This document shows, piece by piece, positions 61,266 through 64,000 of a stretch of 64,000 nt of DNA (position 1 is its first letter; the number at the start of each line of letters is the position of its first letter). Under the pieces are notes generated by a model, which made no database searches, had not been told where the DNA came from, and was given only the letters and a program-made list of their open reading frames with translations. The DNA is from Fluviicola taffensis DSM 16823. GTDB lineage: Bacteria; Bacteroidota; Bacteroidia; Flavobacteriales_D; Crocinitomicaceae. The translations under genes and the position numbers were made by a program. The stretch is from positions 4,526,001 to 4,590,000 of the forward strand of contig NC_015321.1 of the NCBI RefSeq assembly GCF_000194605.1, written 5' to 3'.

Positions 61266-61625
61266 TTAATCTTTGAGCACTCTTTTTTCAACCATTTGAA
61301 GAATTCGTTTGTTGCAATCCGTTTTGTGATTCAAATACCACGTAAATTGATCCAATTCGAGAAAGCTCACAATTAATCCAACACATTGATTCCGCAAAGC
61401 TTGATTATTTTGAATCGTCTGCCGAATAAATCGGTTACGCTCTTTTTGAGGAAGATTTGATAAATTCGGATTCATTTGTTTGCAGCAATCCAAAACAAGC
61501 AAATTCAAATAGTCATTTTGATATTTCAAAATTGCGCGTAAGTGTTGATTCTGAAACAATTCGAGTCCTGAAGAATCCACTGATTCATCAAAGAATATTT
61601 CAGGAAGTAATGAAGAACGCATCAT
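61266..61625 (-). CDS. Hypothetical helical protein
   Basis: 119 aa, two adjacent ATG starts (61625 and 61622). Highly helical, Asn/Gln-rich (NQHLRAILKYQNDYLNLLVL, NNQALRNQCVGLIVSFLELD), no signal or membrane segment. Single gene with no close partner. No family recognised. Confidence 0.65.
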   Translation of the reverse strand: MMRSSLLPEIFFDESVDSSGLELFQNQHLRAILKYQNDYLNLLVLDCCKQMNPNLSNLPQKERNRFIRQTIQNNQALRNQCVGLIVSFLELDQFTWYLNHKTDCNKRILQMVEKRVLKD

Positions 61626-61684
61626 ATTCAGTTTACGTGTTTAATTATGTTCAAATTACTGAAAAACCTTTTTAAATGAAAAAA

Positions 61685-62188
61685 TCAACGCCCTAAAACA
61701 GACAAAACCTGCATGACATCTTCTTTTTGGGAGGTTCCTATCAATAATTTTCTGCCATCTTTAAAAACCAACTGAATACCTACTCTTCCAGAAACATTTA
61801 AAGCTCTTCCTTTTCCAACAAAACTATAGCGCATTCCCCAACCTCCGTATTCGGTTATTGGTGAATATTCTCTCAAATAAACGTGATCGATTTCCTCCCA
61901 GTTATATGTTCTGAATTTGAGCTGAATGGGATAGAATCTTACTCCAATTCCTCTATCTGAAATACGGGTTTCCAACTTCATGATAAAAAACAAGAAAGAA
62001 AGGACAAGCATAAATGAAAATGCGACCAACAATGATATATTATTTGCAACATTATTCCCAAAAGGCTTTCCTGCGATTACTTGTGTCACAATAAAAAAGC
62101 CCATAACACCCTTAATTCCAGCTAAAATAAACCACAGCCACCATTGTCTAAATTTTTGAGTTTCTGTAAAACGATAATTCTCTGTCAT
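61685..62188 (-). CDS. Membrane protein with two N-terminal helices and a PH-like domain
   Basis: 167 aa. Two trans-membrane helices at ~17-37 and ~52-72 (WWLWFILAGIKGVMGFFIVT; LLVAFSFMLVLSFLFFIM), then a cytoplasmic domain RGIGVRFYPIQLKFRTYNWE and GRVGIQLVFKDGRKLLIGTS, an arrangement typical of small bacterial PH-domain membrane proteins (possibly DUF6141). Function unknown. Confidence 0.75.
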   Translation of the reverse strand: MTENYRFTETQKFRQWWLWFILAGIKGVMGFFIVTQVIAGKPFGNNVANNISLLVAFSFMLVLSFLFFIMKLETRISDRGIGVRFYPIQLKFRTYNWEEIDHVYLREYSPITEYGGWGMRYSFVGKGRALNVSGRVGIQLVFKDGRKLLIGTSQKEDVMQVLSVLGR

Positions 62189-62308
62189 ACTTTTGACTTT
62201 TGGTAAAAAATTAAACTAGCACACCAATCTTTTCAGAACTTTAAATGGTCAATTGGTAAAGAGAATGGTATCAAGCGATTCATAAAATAGTGTTACTCAA
62301 ATATAGTA

Positions 62309-63394
62309 TTATTCCGGCAACTTTTCCAACAACAACAAATAAGGTTCCAACATGTGATTTCCGAAAATAACTTTCGGATCTTGGGGAAATTTCTGATAGT
62401 ACTCTGTATCAGGATACAAGACAATAAAATTTCCACATCGGGTGAAGTCAGTTGAATGAGCTAATTGAGGTGGTTCAAAACCCTTTAAATTTTTGGTCAT
62501 TAATTTTCCCACTTTCCGACCCAAGTATTTTTCAAATTGACGTTGCGATTTCTTCGTTGGTCTATTCAATTTATTATACATGTGCTTCACTACTATTCGA
62601 GGAATTAAAGGCAATTTTTTAATTGCTTTTTTGGCATTTTTAAATGGATTTACGGTATTGAAATCATTCACTGTTTGCACCGAGAAAGGAGATTCAGGAA
62701 CCCAATCTAACGAATTCACAGTATTGTAAGCCCAACCAGCCTGAGTCATTTTTTCGTAGTAATAAGCAAAATATAAATTCCCTGGTTTTGGAGCGGCACT
62801 ACAATACGTTTTAAACTGAACATCCGCAGGAATAAATCCATTTTCTTTCATAATTAGCAAATGAGCAGTCAACAAATACGCTATAGCCCCACCCTGACTA
62901 TGACCTGTAATGTAAAACTCTTTCTTTCCTTGATCGATTTGAGCAAAAAGTAAAGAATCAATATCTTTCCAAATACAACCCAAGGCAGTTGTCCAACCTA
63001 CATGAACCAAAGCTTTTGGATCTTTTGACAATTCGTAATTAAACGTATCCTTCTCTCCTATTTTTATCCAACCTTTTGCAGGAACCATTCCTGCATAGAA
63101 ATTGGCTCCCCAACTCGAAAAAGTACCCGTTGTTCCTCTTAAAGACAAAACCCCTACTCCCGCTTTATCTTCCCAGTAATCCCATTTATTGTCGAACCCA
63201 ACTGTTTTTGAACGGTATTTCAATTCAAAACGTTCTGGACCAGGCATAGAATCCCAAGCAGTGGAGTCTGCAAACCGGAAATTGACTTTTAAGAGTTCCA
63301 TTGCTTCAAATTTGTCATATCCCGATTTCAACTGAGCGAATGACAAATGAGTTACAAAAACAAGAAAACCGATTAGAAAAAGTTTGTTTTTCAT
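62309..63394 (-). CDS. Secreted lipase (class 3-type alpha/beta hydrolase)
   Basis: 361 aa. Signal peptide (1-20, HLSFA/Q). FYITGHSQGGAIAYLLTAHL is the nucleophile elbow GHSQG of fungal-type lipases; Asp may be in NSLDWVPESP and His in QLAHSTDF or GNHMLEPY. The SWGANFYAGMVPAKGWIK region is the usual lid-side segment of class 3 lipases. It starts 4 bases after the upstream unknown protein on the same strand. Confidence 0.86.
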   Translation of the reverse strand: MKNKLFLIGFLVFVTHLSFAQLKSGYDKFEAMELLKVNFRFADSTAWDSMPGPERFELKYRSKTVGFDNKWDYWEDKAGVGVLSLRGTTGTFSSWGANFYAGMVPAKGWIKIGEKDTFNYELSKDPKALVHVGWTTALGCIWKDIDSLLFAQIDQGKKEFYITGHSQGGAIAYLLTAHLLIMKENGFIPADVQFKTYCSAAPKPGNLYFAYYYEKMTQAGWAYNTVNSLDWVPESPFSVQTVNDFNTVNPFKNAKKAIKKLPLIPRIVVKHMYNKLNRPTKKSQRQFEKYLGRKVGKLMTKNLKGFEPPQLAHSTDFTRCGNFIVLYPDTEYYQKFPQDPKVIFGNHMLEPYLLLLEKLPE

Positions 63395-63398
63395 AGAG

Positions 63399-63950
63399 TT
63401 AGTTCATATGAGTCAAATAATCAATTAACGTGAGCAGATGATTCTTCTGCTGCATCATCAATCTGTTTGTATATTGAATAGAGTGAATACTTCCTCCACC
63501 AGTATATGTTTCTTGCATGAATTTACCAATCAAAACACGTTCTGTATCCATTAATTTTTTCCATTCTTGATGCCAAGAAACCAGTAATTCACGATCATCA
63601 TCTTTCATTTTAGCAGACAATATCTCGTAGTATTTTTGAACTAATTTCTCATATTCGGAAGAACAGGCAAGATTAGCCTTGTTGATTCCTAAGTTTGATG
63701 ATTCTTTATCTAGTTGCTTTCGAAGCAAATTTTCTACGATAAAAGTGTCTTTCAAAAACAACCGTTGAACGGAATCAGAAAAAACGGATACTTGTTCTTG
63801 CTTTGTTTTTTTTGTGACTAGCTCATTTGCTTGTTTTGCTAAGTCTATTCTCCACTTGACTTTCAATGATTCCATTTCAGAATCAGAAATTTGTGAAAAT
63901 GAATACGAACCTTGAAAGATAATCAGTAAAAAAACTATTCTTGAAATCAT
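63399..63950 (-). CDS. Exported protein of unknown function
   Basis: 183 aa. Signal peptide (1-19, GSYSFS/Q). All-helical mature part with many Gln, Glu and Lys (ELVTKKTKQEQVSVFSDSVQ, DDRELLVSWHQEWKKLMDTE), no motif recognised. It stops 4 bases before the lipase gene and could act with it, for example as a lipase partner; this is speculation. The start is complete, and the gene's upstream region continues to the window edge. Confidence 0.7.
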   Translation of the reverse strand: MISRIVFLLIIFQGSYSFSQISDSEMESLKVKWRIDLAKQANELVTKKTKQEQVSVFSDSVQRLFLKDTFIVENLLRKQLDKESSNLGINKANLACSSEYEKLVQKYYEILSAKMKDDDRELLVSWHQEWKKLMDTERVLIGKFMQETYTGGGSIHSIQYTNRLMMQQKNHLLTLIDYLTHMN

Positions 63951-64000
63951 GTTTTTAGTTTAAAAATAATCAATATTAAATAGCTGAGATGAATTGATCA

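Overview
The window looks like the chromosome of an AT-rich Bacteroidota, most likely a Flavobacteriales member and possibly Crocinitomicaceae (Fluviicola-like); the rank below order is inference. Supporting signs are three secreted proteins with type IX secretion (T9SS) tails, a giant gliding-motility-type C-terminal-domain protein, a fused SecDF, lipoproteins with SxC lipoboxes, paired M16 peptidases, and many TAnnTTTG (-7) promoter elements upstream of genes. No rRNA, tRNA, IS element or CRISPR array was seen.

Layout. 1-9.6 kb: paired M16 peptidases, a delta-60-repeat T9SS protein, a Crp/Fnr regulator with a quinone reductase, a D-cysteine desulfhydrase/ACC deaminase homologue, a DUF5522 protein, RlmF, and a HipA-like kinase with a DUF3037 partner, followed by a 3 x 43 bp tandem repeat and an acyltransferase. 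9.6-21.7 kb: exported unknowns, a BtuF-like binding protein, cystathionine beta-synthase with CBS domains, a lipoprotein, dnaX (its tau form needs a frameshift on a 10-A run), a lipoprotein/hydrolase/porin-like operon, two FKBP isomerases and two GNAT acetyltransferases. 21.7-30.4 kb: a peptide natural-product (RiPP) locus of the grasp-with-spasm type. It has two tandem 59-aa double-glycine precursor peptides, each with its own terminator, then a translationally coupled operon: exported unknown, ATP-grasp ligase, 52-aa basic protein, SPASM protein without a radical-SAM cysteine triad, C39-peptidase ABC exporter, HlyD, TolC. 30.6-34.9 kb: methionine operon metX-hom-osmC-metZ preceded by a SAM riboswitch, a hairpin and a minimal uORF encoding Met followed by six Cys, which can pair with the metX translation start region. 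35-54 kb: serine dehydratase, YaaA, the T9SS type B giant protein, L-2-hydroxyglutarate oxidase, an acyltransferase, an exonuclease/GIY-YIG fusion, SecDF, and a glycosyltransferase/HAD group. 54-64 kb: ClpB, a SanA-like protein, two di-haem peroxidases, an MbnP-like copper protein with a T9SS tail, a lipase and unknowns.

How parts work together. In the RiPP locus, the ATP-grasp enzyme and the SPASM protein would modify the precursor core, the C39 domain would cut after Gly-Gly, and ABC-HlyD-TolC would export the product; the per-gene terminators would let precursor outnumber enzyme. In the methionine operon, SAM and probably cysteine supply appear to be read before homoserine acetylation and sulfhydrylation. 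MbnP and the adjacent di-haem peroxidase form a known pair type in which the peroxidase oxidises a tryptophan of the copper protein. The best candidates for undescribed biology are the poly-Cys uORF with its paired start-codon hairpin, the RiPP locus and its small proteins, the dnaX slippage site, and a set of promoters placed 4-5 bases before the start codon, as expected for leaderless mRNAs.
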